Assembly: GCA_018343915.1 (NCBI GenBank)
Contig: JABRWF010000001.1
Location: forward strand, 1,798,001-1,862,000
Direction: 5' to 3'
Source: Agroathelia rolfsii
Lineage: Eukaryota; Basidiomycota; Agaricomycetes; Amylocorticiales; Amylocorticiaceae
Length of the DNA stretch: 64,000 nucleotides
Shown: piece after piece, positions 1-14,114 of the stretch
Numbering within the stretch: position 1 is the stretch's first letter
How the letters are laid out: the number at the start of each line of letters is the position of its first letter
The notes under the pieces: model-generated
Told to the model about the DNA's origin: nothing
Seen by the model: the letters and a program-made list of their open reading frames with translations, nothing else
Databases searched by the model: none
Program-made: the position numbers and the translations under genes

Positions 1-2771
1 TTGGTTGTAGCCACTATAACACAGAATGGCGACGATGGCGTTTTGTCCAGCGGGCAGCTCACGGAACTTGAGATATTCCATTGAACGGGTGGTAGCCAGT
101 GGTTTTTGAGGATAGTATAGAATGTTGGCCATGGTGTCCATACGAATCAAGAAGTTGGTGAGGAAGATACCCATAGCTTGTTTACCCATGGCGGATTGAT
201 AAGTGTTACGGGGGGACTAAAATGACATCAGTTTTACGAAATAGGCATAGTATACATGGACAAGAACACACCTGATTGTGATCTGGGAATGGAATGATAC
301 TGGCACAAATGCCCAGAATCATACTTGGGTGAATCTCACAATGGGTCCACGTATGTGCATTCACACCCGCCTTCAAACGGGCAGCAGGATCGAACTCCTC
401 ATCTTCCTGTTGCGCATGCACATCGATGCCCTGGGCTTGCAACCGCGAGTTCTCCAAATCCTCAGGTGTCATGGAAATCATGACAGTCTCCTCTTCCTCC
501 GCATCAAGATATTCCACAATGCCGCTCTTGATTAGACTGTCCCATGTAAAGTCATTGCCGTTCTCATCCTTTCCGCCTAGCATCTGGACATGCTTCTTCT
601 TCAGCACCAGCTCCTGCTTCTGGTTCACGACGAATAAAGGCCTGCACACTCGACCCGCATCCGTGTAGAGCCTCAGCTCCTTCTCTCGAATATCCCGCAC
701 GATGGACACCTCAGGACTGATATCATCCTTCCTGCGCAGCATCAGAAGCGTATCAACGAGGTCCTGTGGCTGCCGGTGAACACCCATCCATACGCCGTTC
801 ACGAACACCTTCGTGGGCTGGATATCGGAATGCGCGTTCTCCTCGAGCGACTCGAGACCCCACTCCTCCAAGAACTCGATGACGGGTGCTGACTGGGAGC
901 CAACGGAGATGCAGGACATGAGCGCCAGGTTCTTGACCAAACCGCAGGCCTGTCCTTCGGGCGTCTCAGCGGGACAGACCATACCCCAGTGAGTGTTATG
1001 TAGCTGACGTGGCTTGGCGATCTTGCCCTCACGGCCGAGGGGCGTGTTGCAACGTCGCAAATGAGATAGAGTAGAGGCGTAGGTGTATCGGTTAAGTACT
1101 TGGGAGACGCCTGCCTTGGACGACATCGACTTCTTTTGGTCACCCCAGTTGCCCGTGGCCAATGAGTACTTCAGGCCGTTTGTGATTGTTTGGTGCTTGA
1201 CAGCGAGAGAAAGGTTGAACTCTTTGTGGGTCTCAACGCACTAGAATTGACCTGTTAAGAGGCATGTCAGGGGAAAAGAAGGAATAATGCAACCAACCTT
1301 CTGTAAGTAGCGATAAACATCCTTTGTGAGTTTTCTAAAGAGCATGCGGAACAGGTTGGCGAGCAAGGGACCAGCAAGATCCAGCCGCTTCTTTCCAAAG
1401 TGATCACGATCGTCAAGTTCTCGTCGCTCCATGGCAGCCAACAGAAGACGATGGACCATATATCCGAAGAAATACGCCTTCTTGGATTCAGAACCTTCCG
1501 ACATCGAGATATGTGGAAGCATCTCCTTTTGAAGGATCTCTTGTGCGTAACGGATACGGCGTTCTCGTGATAGACCTGTTGTCGTACCACGGTTGCCGAT
1601 AAAGTCGAGCGCAACTTCTCGGTCTTGGATGACGAATCCTTCGTCGATACAGGGCTTGAGCATCTCTAACATTTGCGTGTCTTGCATATCGTAGCAGATG
1701 TGTTCCAAGATATCACGGTCAGAGATGACACCGAGCGCGCGAAAAACGATCCAGATAGGGATGTCCACTTTAATGTAGGGGATGGTCGCCTTGATCACGT
1801 TTCCTAACTGGAACAATTTTAGTAACCAAAACACACTGAAAAGCATATTCTTTGACACACCGAACGCTCCTGGTTTCTGTGATACATCTTAACCTGGAAC
1901 TGACTGATGGTCTTGCCACCCTTCTCGACCGCACTCCTGATTTCGGCCAAAAAGTTGATGGGAGACGGCTGGGCCTTCGCAAAGACATAGACGTGATTTG
2001 TAGCCATACGCTCCTGTGCAATGAGCACCTTCTCGGAGCCGTTAATGATAAAGTATCCTCCAGAGTCATAAGGGCATTCGTTTAAGTCAAACAGATCTTT
2101 ATCCGCCAGTCCACGAAGAATGCAGAACGTCGAACGCAGCATGATAGGAACCTGCAGGGAAATATTAAAACGACTTCATGTCGCTCATGCTGTCCATGCA
2201 CACCTTGCCTATCCACACTTTCGTCGAGTCATCGGGCGATTCATCATGCTCTGCTATCCAGCGAATGTCGCCAGGTATGCCGTTCGGGTCTTCGTGGCCA
2301 ATAAGCGTTCGCTTCTTCATCTCGATATACAGTGGCGCCGAGTACGTCAAATTTCTCAGACGCGCCTCTTGAGGAAACACAGGGACTACCGAGCCATCCG
2401 CCTCGGTAATCGTCGGTCTCGAAAGATAAATCTGCCCAAACTTGATTTCGTAACGACGAGTCATGTCTGCTTCGTGGCCCGTGTGCTGGTCAGCCTGGTC
2501 GAGGATGAGATCCGCGTTCTCGTCCACAAGCTCCTGCATCGTGTTCTGGACAAACTCATCGAACGAGTCGAGCTGCTGTCGCACGAGACCCTTTTCAGCG
2601 AAGAAGGAGTTGATGACGCCCCAGCAGTCCTCCTGCGTGATCTCCTCGTACTCGTCTTCTTCGTCTATGTAGCCGTAGCCATCTTGGGTCGAGTAGAAGT
2701 CTTTTTATGACAAATATGATAAGACCAGGTCAGAAAGACACGGACTTGAGGTGATAGTCACCTTGGCTCAT
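1..2771 (-). CDS. RPB2: RNA polymerase II second-largest subunit, 5' two thirds (runs off the window)
   Basis: Encodes the second-largest subunit of RNA polymerase II, which forms the catalytic cleft with RPB1 in the nucleus. Exons on the minus strand: 2771-2762, 2700-2204, 2151-1861, 1807-1298, 1240-272, 216-1, with introns of 52-61 nt; together 831 codons. The protein starts [20 protein letters not shown] and carries near-invariant RPB2 blocks such as [65 protein letters not shown] and [19 protein letters not shown]. The last block lies about two thirds along a normal RPB2 of roughly 1,220-1,250 residues, so the hybrid-binding domain, wall and zinc-binding clamp lie beyond base 1. The first exon is only 10 nt; the next in-frame context supports this start. 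RPB2 is a widely used fungal phylogenetic marker, so this piece could place the species. Confidence 0.97.
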
Positions 2772-3345
2772 GTCAGACGCAATGGATAATTCTCTTCTCT
2801 TGCTCTTAGAACCAAGTGGTAGCACACAGAGACGCTGGGAGGCGGTATTTCCCTCGGGATTTTAAATTTTAATTCGAGCAAGCTGCTTCAGCAAGCAATA
2901 GCTATTGACTCTTGACCGAGTAGGAGATCTAATACAGGGTCAAGGAAACGCAATGGGCGTGGATGGTCGCGGTACGCGTCGGAGAGCAGCAGACTTGGTA
3001 AGCAAGCCCACAGCGCACATTCCTGTCTCATTTGACACTCCGCTTACACAACATGAAAAACATTCAACTAACTCACATCTGAAACATTCACCGTATGATT
3101 GTGTGCTGCTCGAAATTAACTGGAATGATGTCGTGTACTCAGTTGAAAATCAAGTTCATGCATTGTTTCCCTCGCTGATATAATAACATCACCACCACGA
3201 TTGGCCATGGAATTCAAAATGCTCATATCAACTTTGAATCTTCGATAGTGCAATAGCATCAAAAGAAAGGAAGAAAAAAAGTTCAATTCATCGATTGTTG
3301 CGACCCCATATCCCACAGCTCAACTACATTCTGCACTTTTAATAT
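2772..3345. other. intergenic: RPB2 promoter and fructosamine-kinase 3' side
   Basis: No open frame here shows splice-compatible coding structure or a recognisable protein. It holds the upstream region of RPB2 and the 3' flank of the next gene, both on the minus strand. Confidence 0.6.
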
Positions 3346-4489
3346 CTACAATTTGCCGGTATCATACGCCTTCAATAGCATGCAAATCTTACTCATGGCT
3401 CCCGCCTCGTACGACGACTGCAGCATCCACAAATGAGCCTTGAATGCGTATCAGAGAGAAATGCGAACTTACACCGAACAGATTTGTATGATTAAGGTAG
3501 TGGAACAATTGATATAGCTCCTGGCGAAGCTCGTATTGCTCGGCGGGCTCAGTCTTTGGCAGGTGCTCGTGGTATGTTCTCAAGAATGAGGGAGAGATTC
3601 CACCAAACATCCTTCCTATGGCTAAACTGGGAGGTCGTCTTCAGTGATGCTCCTGGGATCCATGTCTAGGTATTGAACGCTCACTCGGCTTCGTTGTGTC
3701 CATAGTACGATGACGGGTCGAAGATGATCGGCTCATTAGACTCTTTATCTACGCCTGTGTTTCCGCTCTTCATGATCAAGTTTCAACGTATGTCTCCCTA
3801 CAAAAAATAAATCTCACCCAAAGGTCTCCATGTAAAATCACAGGCTTTACTTGAAGAGGGCCCAAGAGCTTAGGGATGACTCTGAGGCCTAGATCAGTAT
3901 CCTGTTCCCAAAGCAAGAAAGGTAACAAAACAACGTACTTGGATCTAATCTCCTCCGTTTTCGCACAAAGCTCCGAGAATCGCCCTTTCCTCTTTAGCTG
4001 CGTGTTCAAGTCATCAATCAAAGAGCTATAGCATGCCTCCCACGTATCAAACCACCCATTCTGGAGCCTCGTTGCGCCGCAATACGTCGGAATACCAAAC
4101 CCAAACCTGCCGTCAGGATTCTCATATGTATGCATCTCGGTGGCCAGTCGTTTGCCCAACACTGCTGCCGCCTCGTTATCCAAGCTACCCAAGTCCACAT
4201 AGTCCGAAATGAAATAAGATTTCCCGGTGTATTTTGGATTGGATTCACTGTCGTCGCCTTGGCCAACGATCCCGGACGCATACAGCCGGGGCACCAAACC
4301 TGGAGCAGCCGCATACATCACCTTGAGGGACTCGGCTTCACCAATCATCTGCTCCGCCTCTTGCGGCGATCCAACTTTCGCATAGTACCTCCGCCCCGAT
4401 GAGGACAGCACACGCGGTAGACTGCCACTGAAATGGGCACCAGGCTCGAGCTTTTGCAAATGCGCGAGAATGACGTCTGGGATAGCCAT
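3346..4489 (-). CDS. fructosamine/ketosamine-3-kinase family protein
   Basis: Member of the fructosamine-3-kinase family (PF03881), which phosphorylates sugar residues attached to protein amines so that early glycation adducts fall off. Exons: 4489-3939, 3881-3818, 3767-3685, 3626-3473, 3417-3346; 307 aa. Visible motifs are the ATP-lysine segment RRYYAKVG, the catalytic HGDLWSGN (split by an intron after the Trp) and FDPSSYYGHNEAD followed by MFGGISPSF, the usual order for the family. Intron 1 (3938-3882) is exactly 57 nt and has no stop, so an unspliced reading would insert 19 hydrophobic residues just before the catalytic loop; family spacing favours splicing. The frame extends upstream only to a GTG, so ATG 4489 is taken as start. 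Family assignment is firm; the exact substrate is inference. Confidence 0.9.
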
Positions 4490-4801
4490 TTGGTATGCAA
4501 CAATCGTCACATCACAATCTCAAATACAGGACACGGAAGCAAAATAGAGCGGAAAACCCGACCCGACGTCATTTGCGGTCGGGGAGTCCGGGGGTGTTCA
4601 TCTTCCCGATCGGGTTCTTAGATAATGGTACTTGTTGATTCCTCTGCTATGAATATCGCTTGCGGCTGATTATGAATCAGATCAAAGTCAGGTATAAAAC
4701 CTACCACGTCCGTTGCGATGTTCTCCAAGCTCGCAAACACTCTTCCTCGCATATTTGGCTCCTCCAATCAATCAACTACTACTTCCACAAACATTATCAA
4801 A
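4490..4801. promoter_or_regulatory. divergent promoter between kinase and old yellow enzyme, with TATA box
   Basis: A consensus tataaaa lies at 4693-4699 on the plus strand. Transcription would be expected to begin about 25-35 bp downstream (around 4720-4735). This places the in-frame ATG at 4718 at or before the transcript start and favours ATG 4802 for the downstream gene. Confidence 0.55.
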
Positions 4802-6507
<1,706 letters not shown>

Positions 6508-7269
6508 CTCAATCTCAGATGACGTTTCATTCTCAATGTTTTTTATGGATAGTATGGATTTTAGATGTTGTATTTTAGTATTATTTCTCGATGAATAGAT
6601 CTACTAGTGCTCATGCTGCTGAGAGCACAGGGCAAGACAGCAAGATGGCGAAGGAGATGCAGTGGGTGACGGGAAGCAGAGATGACGAATGCTTCGATGA
6701 TGGGTTGCTTACTATTGATGGTTTCTTGAGAAGTTCTTCTCTTTCCCTTTCGCTGATGCCACTCTTCACCATCATCTGTTTCACCGACTGCATCTCAATT
6801 TACGATCATAGTATACTCATAAAAACAGGAAAGCGCTTTTGAAGTGATGAAAACACAAGCGATATTTGTCCTACCAAACAAACTCTTGCTGCCACTGGCA
6901 GCCGTATTCAGGAACTCGGACGAATGCATTCTGTGCAGTCTAGATCGTCGAGTTTGGGGCTGACAGAACGCACGCTTTTCGCAATGCCAAGCCTATAATG
7001 AATGGCTGGCGTTGGAATTCCCTACTTAAGACGAACAAATCCCTGTCCACCTACTCTTTACATCTTATTTTCTTTCCCCATCAGCGTACCTCAACTGCAC
7101 GTATTTCTATCTCTAGCTGGTCTCGTGTGACCATACCTTGATCCTTGTCATTTAGTGTTCTGCACAGAGCACAAGCGCTACACGGCCACTTGCACCTCTG
7201 GCACCACTCCTCTTTGATTCTATTTATCTACCTATACAGCCGGCCTGATTAATTACCCTACAAGCTACT
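6508..7269. other. intergenic, promoter of the next gene
   Basis: No convincing coding exon. The part nearest 7270 is rich in pyrimidines (for example around 7050-7090), as is common just upstream of fungal genes. Confidence 0.5.
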
Positions 7270-9181
7270 ATGATAGACCATCAAACGTTTCCTCAAAGCG
7301 TCCTCGCAGAGCAGCTCATGAGCTTCCGACGCGGTTATCCTATTCTCCACCCGATCAGCGAAAGCTGGATGCCTCCCGTACTCCACGGCGACAAACTCAT
7401 CACGGAGGGTTACATGGCCCACTACACCGCTGCTCTGGGCGATGTAGGTTACATCGAGGATGGCAAGTTCCTGCGCCTCTTCAATGCCACACGTGACGCC
7501 CATGATCCCGTCAACCTGATGAACGGTGTCCCCAAGCATTTCAAGCCATTCAAGCTTCACGCAGACGATGTGATTGACAAGGATATGGGTGACGGGCACG
7601 TTTTCTACAGTCACCATGCTAAAGATTTGGAACATCACATGTGAGCAAACCTTTCGTATCTTGTCTTTCTTTTATGCTTAAGTTCTGATACGAATTTTCG
7701 CACTACTGCTACTTTAGGGAAGCGCTCCAGCATATCGCCGCTCGCACCGCCCTCCTCTATGCCCCAGGGCGTGTCATCAGCCGCGACTACGCTGACACAA
7801 TCGCGCCCCAGCTTGAGCTATACATCAACAAGTACTGCCACGACTGGTACCACTTCGCCAACACGAACGTCGAATACGAGGTACACAAGGGTAAGGTCCA
7901 GCCGCATAAGCGCGAACTACAGCTCGCCCCAGACGCTCTCATTCTCGTCACTGGCGTCGACCTCACAAGCGGGTGGAGGACGATGATCTCGAACGGAGAA
8001 AATTCTTTCCATCGCGGGCACCACGAGTTTATTGACCATTATGGGTTCATTTACGAGTGTGTTAGGGACGAAGATCGGCGCATGCAGTTGCCTTCGTCGT
8101 CGCTGAGGGAACCACAGGCGATTTTCATTCGTGGATACAAATTTTGCGATTTTCGTGCGGGTGGCGGTACGGTCTCGAGGCTTGCGCATGCGGTTTCGGG
8201 ACTTATCCATCATGAATTGCCTGTTACTGGACGCAAGGTATGGGTTTTAATTTGTGGATTTCAAAGATATATTGACCATTAAGCTATGTAGGTCTTCCAT
8301 CCTCTGGATTCGATGATACAGCACATTCGTCATGTTAGTTCCCCCCACCAACGTTACTTGTTTTTAGTCATTAGCTTACAACTTGTTATCCAGAAAACCA
8401 ACGCACACGTCGTAATCACGCACGACGACATGTGGTGCCACAGCAATCCTGAAAGGAAGAAGCGCCTCCTGCCAGGTCTTTACGTTCGTAACGACATCGA
8501 TGTAATCGTCGAGGATGCCCGTAACTCGTACTTTCATGACTATACTAATCAAGATGTCGAATTCGATTGGAAGGGAAATCATCATCGGTAGGCTTCTTCC
8601 CCCTTTTGGGTACTCTTAAGCTGAGACTTGACTATAGTGGATTGCAAGAAGCACATGACGAGACGAAAACTCATGACCACGGCGCGTGGCACGTTCCAGA
8701 TTGTCGCCTTTCTCTCTCGTTCGATGACAACCACTGGCATGATAACCTTGACCATAACGCAGCAGCCGGCGCTCACGCAAGCGTAGGCGTGGAGCACGTC
8801 GGCGAGGAAAAGCACTATCCCCATGCTGCCGAGCACCTTGAAGAACGATCCCACCCCATCATAGCTTCGACTTTAACTTCGACGGACGCCGCTAACGATG
8901 GTGGTGCCTCCCCTGCGCTCACCGCCAGTGCCTCCTTTGTCATAGACGCTCACGATGGCTTACCAGCGCTCGAGCAGTCAAAGTCTCACTCGATGTTTTT
9001 CAAGATCCAACTTCACCGTTCTCACTCTCATCGTCACAAAGGAAAGGAGCAGCAAGAACAACAAGAACAGCACCATCATCATCATTATCGCGACAACGAG
9101 ACCACCAAGTCGCCTGAGCTGAACCAATCTTCGAGTTTCCGCCGACGTGGGTTGCCTACGACGTCGCCCATGTTAATCTAA
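7270..9181 (+). CDS. uncharacterised agaricomycete protein with histidine-rich tail
   Basis: Exons 7270-7640, 7718-8237, 8292-8333, 8394-8587, 8638-9181 give 556 aa. I do not recognise a named domain. The N-terminal 370 residues are well ordered, with blocks such as GYPILHPISESWMPP, HHAKDLEHHMEALQHIAART, LYAPGRVISRDYADTIAPQ, DALILVTGVDLTSGWRT, FIRGYKFCDFRAG, RKVFHPLDSMIQHIRH and HVVITHDDMWC. This style (LVTG.DLT, a G-Y/F-K/R block, then a THDD.W block) resembles a multi-copy family of unknown function in mushroom-forming fungi; that is from memory. The last exon is different: low-complexity, with many His, Glu and Gln residues, including HHHHH. No signal peptide or membrane segment is seen. 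Function unknown. Confidence 0.85.
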
Positions 9182-9959
9182 CGCGCCAGAAAAAGAAATA
9201 CGGTGGCGGCGATGGTAATGATGATCATTATAATGGAAGGACTTTTTGTTCTTATGTGGTGCCTGTGGAGAACCTAGAGTGCATGTAAAATAAAATAAAA
9301 ATGTTAACTGTACAAATTAATTACCCCAAATGTATTATCCATGTGTTTACTACTTTAAGTTTGCCTTGTAAACAAAGTGGCCACTGTACATATGTTTGTG
9401 TCCGAATGGATTATATGCACTATTTTGAAGCTGTTTATTCCTCGGCAATCATTTATACATTGAGCACAGAACCTTGCCAGTGGTGTCATGCAAACCGAGT
9501 TTGAATTATTAATCGCCGAGTCAAGACGCAGATACAGTAATATATACTTGCCCTTGCAAGCAAAGTATGTATTTGGCAAACCTGGAAATATCATCTATGA
9601 GGGAAAAGAGGTGAGCAGCAGCAATCGGGTGGGCTGGTCACAGTCGAACTCATCTAACACTTCGGAGTTTTCCAGGGAAAAGCCCCATTTCTACCAATAC
9701 TTCTACTAACCACCTTACTTTGAGTAAAAAGATCCCTAAAAGCGAGCATCACGTGATTATATTTTGGCAGATAAGTAGGTCACGTGATCAAACCTTTTTA
9801 CCGAATCCTTTATCCAAAGTAGAGGGGTTTGTCAAGAGATCGGTAAAAACGATATTTTTCTTTTGAAAACCCCAGAGTGTAAGGTCATGTAAATACTCTA
9901 AAGGCACACGTCTTTAATTGCTTGTGGAGTGGGGCATATTTTCTCACACTACCGATAGA

Positions 9960-10210
9960 CTGCCTTATAAAGCAGTAATCTCACCGGTTTCACCTTATTA
10001 AGTTTGACCGGCATTAGCTCAGCGGCTAACACTTCCATATACGAGTAGCCCTTCGGGGCTCATACACTTATTTATATCGCAAGCCCTCTAAGGGCATATT
10101 CTCCTTTGCTTGGCGTTGCCGATCATATGACCTCAGAGGAGTTCGACTTTACTGTACCACCCTTAGGCAGGCTCCGCGTTTGCTGACGCTACCCCCACGC
10201 TGCTCGTTCC
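9960..10210 (+). ncRNA. possible structured (Pol III-like?) RNA locus
   Basis: A TATA-like ttataaag (9964-9971) is followed by tagctcagcgg (about 10014-10024), a perfect match to a Pol III A-box. Next come a hairpin agccc-ttcg-gggct (about 10047-10060), with a UUCG-type tetraloop, and a second hairpin gccct-cta-agggc (about 10083-10095). Near 10140 gttcgact resembles a degenerate B-box. It is not a tRNA (A- and B-box are too far apart), not U6 (no ACAGAGA box) and not 5S rRNA. I cannot identify the RNA, and no clear T-run terminator follows closely. Low confidence. Confidence 0.25.
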
Positions 10211-11557
10211 TTTGTTTGAAGATGGTTCTAAATAACAATAAGGTTATTTGTGACTGTTGTTTGTGATCTTCAGGATTCCATTCTCGAATTCCTGGGAGAA
10301 TGGAAAAAGCGAATTCCGGAATTCCGAGCGCGACGACTCGGATGGTGCCAGTGGGTAAAAGGCGAGTTACTACATCAGCGAAGATGCGATTTTTTCCCGA
10401 GGCCTCTCAAGGGGCAGTCACGGTAAAAGGCGTCTGAGGCCGTCGGCGTTGGATGTGCATCTGACGTTGTCTGCTAAGCGTCAATGTCAAATGTACATCA
10501 GGTCCTAGATGGTTCAGACATTTTAAATGGCACCAGTGTATTGGACGGATCTTCGGTACTTCAGTAGTTTCCTGATGTGCCTTGTTATGTCTACCCTGGA
10601 CGCATGCCGATGAATGTTCCAAAGACATTACTGGCGTCACCGGTGTCAGAAGAAAACAGACCATCATGTTTGCTCCGACGACACAATGCTATGGCGGCTA
10701 TACAATTGTCTTTCTCAGACTGCGCAGTGCCGCACAAATTTTTACGACGCCCACTCGACAAGGTCCTTGTCCCCCTGGTATATCATATGATACTTGTTCT
10801 AAGGAAATCCGACCTCTGCCGCTGGTGATGATACTGCTATTCTACTCGATTACTACTCTTCAGTCACCTTCCCCTAATATGACCTATTAACCGGGTTAAC
10901 GTGTAAACTCCGAGATTCTGCTCTACGAGTGGTCACGGTGACCCATCAGGATGGCATGATGCAATTGGCCGGACAGGCTATTATATATTATAGCTCCCCA
11001 ACCTATGATGTACTCCATATCGGTCTTTCAAGTGAATTTATTGCGACTCGGACCCTTTCACCTCCTCTTTCCAAGGCAAACCGCATCAGCGGCATAAATT
11101 CTTCAAGTCGAAGTTCCTGATGAGCTAATGACCATCACTCACGTTACGCCAAGGGAAACATAATCATTCCAGCCTATAACTCCATTTGAATGGCATTAAG
11201 GTTGCCAGCAAATGCTGTTCAGGAGAAGACTTCAATTCAACGCTCGGTAGCCCATCAGCAGAAACGCCAATGTTGCGCCATTTCTCTGAGCTTTTGGAGG
11301 TGTGCGAGATCATATGATGACCACCCGATGTCCGCATAGTTGAAGCTGAATGACTCCCTGAGCATTCATGTTAAACTCGGTTAATATTGGGTTTCATCAG
11401 ATGTACAACTTCAACAGTCTCAATGTCATACAGACTCGGGGACTTGAATGACTCCTGACCAGCTCTTGAACAGTTTTTTGATGCGGCTCGTATGATTCAG
11501 ATGACCTGGATGCATATGCACAGTAGAAAGTGTATTGTTTAGCCGCCGTCGGGGCAG

Positions 11558-11564
11558 TATAAAG
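11558..11564 (+). promoter_or_regulatory. TATA box of the D-amino-acid oxidase gene
   Basis: The sequence tataaag lies about 150 bp upstream of the first in-frame ATG (11710). A short upstream ORF (ATG 11657, stop after five codons) lies between and could lower translation of the main frame. Confidence 0.5.
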
Positions 11565-11709
11565 AGTGCTGTTCAAATTGACCAACTACTCCAGTAGTTT
11601 AAAAGCGCCTTCCTGCCCCATAGCAAAACTAATCCTAACATTATTATTCATCTATCATGGCTCGTGCGTTGTAAACATATCTTCCAAGCTTGACAATATT
11701 GAACCAGTG

Positions 11710-13097
11710 ATGCTTTTAGGTTCAGTTGCAGCGGGGCTATTATCCACCAATCCCATGCCTCGTTTTCCTCCTTCACCGGGGTCCCGAAGTGTTCTAGTCA
11801 TTGGTGCTGGGGTGTCTGGGCTCACCACTGCATGGGCACTTCTTGACCGAGGCTTTCGTGTCAAAATTGTTGCAAGGGAGTGGCCTACCATCGATGGTCC
11901 CCATATCACATCACAGATCTCTGGTGCACTGTAAGTGGATACGCTCATAGACTTCTTGGTTTACTTTTACTGTTATTTACTTTTCTATTTTTCTAGTTGG
12001 GAGTACCCGCCAGCGGTGTGCGGCCATCACGAGATTGCCCCTTCTTTTGGGAAGGCGGCTGAATGGTCAATGATCAGCTACCACTTCTTGCATTCACTCG
12101 CCAGCGATCCTGTCACAGCGAGGGACTACGGTGTCAAAATGCGGAAGACGGTCTTCTTCTTCAAGCATCCAATTAGCAAGGACGCTCTCCAACAGCAGAA
12201 AATGTCCGACATCCGGCGTTCAGGCGTCATCGATTTCCGGCACGATTCACATGCACTTCTTCAAGAGTATGATGTGCCGGATCATTACGTCGACGCCTAT
12301 TCTATGCAGGCTCCAGTCATTGACACCGACAAGGCCCTTGCTCAAATGCTGTATCTAGTCAAGAGGAAGGGTGCTGAGTTGATAACGGCCAACATCGATA
12401 TGATTGACGACGGTGGCAGGAAGCTGTGCCAGGAATTCCAGGTGGACGCTATTGTGAACGCCACAGGATTGGGTGCGAGAGAGGTTGCCGGCGATGACCA
12501 TATGTATGCTCTTCGAGGGGCCGTCATTCGGCTCCAGAATGACGGCTCGGAATTTACCAAAATCGAAGACGCTCTCGTGGTTAGCGCTGTCGGAGTCGAA
12601 GAAGACCAGGATAGCAGGTACGTAAATACCAATATTATGTTTCCTGTTGGATTTAACATACTGATCCACTGTCATGTCTTGCAGTTTTATCTTCATCGTG
12701 CCACGTAATAACAACATTGTTATTCTCGGTGGATTTTCGCAGCCCAATAACGAGGAGAAGATTGCTTCAATCAATGACCCGCTTTTGCAGAACCTCCGCT
12801 CCCGTTGCAATGACTTCCTTCATAGTCGGCATCTTCAATCGGGGCAAGTTGATCACGCGTACAGCTACGCACAGGGTTTGCGTCCTGCACGCAGAGGCGA
12901 CGTACGTGTTGAGCGTGAGCAACTTGTAGTTCACAACTATGGGTAATGCAAGTCCCGATTCATCGTTGCTGCTAGTAAGCTAACAATTTTCGTTTTATTC
13001 AAGACATGCGGGAAGTGGCTGGAGTCTTTCGATCGGATGCGCCCTTGAGGTCGCTGGACTGGTCGAAGATATTTGCTCTGATATGCATTATATCTGA
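11710..13097 (+). CDS. D-amino-acid oxidase family flavoprotein
   Basis: FAD-dependent oxidase that deaminates D-amino acids to 2-oxo acids, ammonia and peroxide. Exons 11710-11930, 11997-12617, 12685-12942, 13004-13097; 397 aa. The Rossmann FAD motif is VLVIGAGVSGLTTAWAL. Family features follow: SGALWEYPP, DAIVNATGLGARE, the substrate-arginine segment GLRPARRGDVRVE, and the C-terminal NYGHAGSGWSLSIGCALEV. ATG 11755 (MPRFPPSPGSRS) is an alternative start that fits the usual short lead before the FAD motif; the 15 extra residues from 11710 look like nothing conserved. The protein ends MHYI, without the peroxisomal SKL-type signal that many eukaryotic members carry. D-aspartate oxidase specificity cannot be excluded from sequence alone. 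Confidence 0.93.
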
Positions 13098-14114
13098 ATA
13101 TGAGTTCGGTAACACACTTTGTAGTAGAAGGTGGAGTCGAATGTGCACAGATACACAAGGCGTAACGCTTGGAGAATATGAGTTATTGATTGACCCTCCT
13201 ATTGTATGCATACTGCACCATGTATAGTAGCTAGTGCTTCCTCAGATCCTACAACGAGCTAACAATTGATATTAATTATTTATGAGATTTACACCGATTT
13301 CTTCGGGCTGTACTTCCTTGCGCTTAGGCCTACTATTCGTTAATACTACAGTCCGAGTCTTATCGATTTACTTACTAGCATCACAAGGCAAATTGTTATC
13401 TTAATTGTCCGACCTGATCAGGAAGTTAAACAAGCTTCTTTGAGGATCAGTATCAATGCTGTCAGGGGATAAAGCCGATGCACAACGGCAGAGTACTATC
13501 AACCTCCATTTTTTTGTGAGATTACTCGTCAGAAATCGCATAAGCATCATGTTAAAATAACATATTTTGGAGTGAGGAAGTCTTTCCGAGGCCACAGGGC
13601 TCACAAAAATCTATATTAGATGCAGAAGAAAAGAAGCCAGGAAGGAGGTATACACATTACAGAAGTGCAGTGCAGTGCAGGTGATGATCGCAAGATCGAA
13701 ATGATGATTCTAACTGAGTCGCCGAAATGTCCATTCGAGGATAGAAAGAGAAAAAGGAAGAAGGAGAACTCAAAGAGGAGCGGGTATGTATGTATTGCGT
13801 ATGTGTGTACAAAGTGGGAGATGGGAATATATTTGAGCCGAGAACAGCCGCTCTACAGTCATATCAAAAGTCCAAAAAGGGCTACCAAGAGTATAAAAAA
13901 AAAACAGGGGGAGGAGAGAGAGAGAATGATCAATTATATCTCGGAACAATGCTTTAGCTATATGACGACGCATCTAAAACAGAACAAACAGAAAGTGCAG
14001 AAAAAATATTGTCAGAGTTTCAAGCTGATGGCGTACGTTTTCGACAACATTGCAACAAAAGAAGCAAATGGACAATGGAAACTATAGCACGGAAGGGGAA
14101 AGGAGTCCATCTCT
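13098..14114. other. intergenic, convergent gene ends
   Basis: Lies between the oxidase 3' end (plus) and the glycogenin 3' end (minus). It is AT-rich and purine-rich (13740-13930), with no supported exon. Confidence 0.5.

Larger units (their letters stand above)
9182..11709. other. 2.5-kb gene-free stretch
   Basis: No exon chain with a recognisable protein on either strand. It contains two CACGTG palindromes about 32 bp apart (9748-9757 and 9780-9787), a possible structured RNA (about 9960-10210, listed separately), a palindrome gaattccggaattc near 10311-10324, and the TATA box of the next gene at 11558. The rest shows nothing I can name. Confidence 0.5.

Noticed and set aside
2120..2710. 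Plus-strand open frame of 196 codons
   Set aside because: Lies exactly antisense to the second exon of RPB2, whose protein is unmistakable; a coding shadow.
10014..10150. tRNA gene suggested by the A-box sequence
   Set aside because: No acceptor or T-arm pairing; the only B-box-like sequence is more than 110 bp away.
12355..12810. Minus-strand open frame of 151 codons
   Set aside because: Antisense to D-amino-acid oxidase exons 2-3 and crossing their intron; no protein resemblance.
13620..14087. Plus-strand Lys-rich frame of 155 codons
   Set aside because: Low-complexity purine-rich 3' flank of convergent genes; no domain and no upstream promoter evidence.
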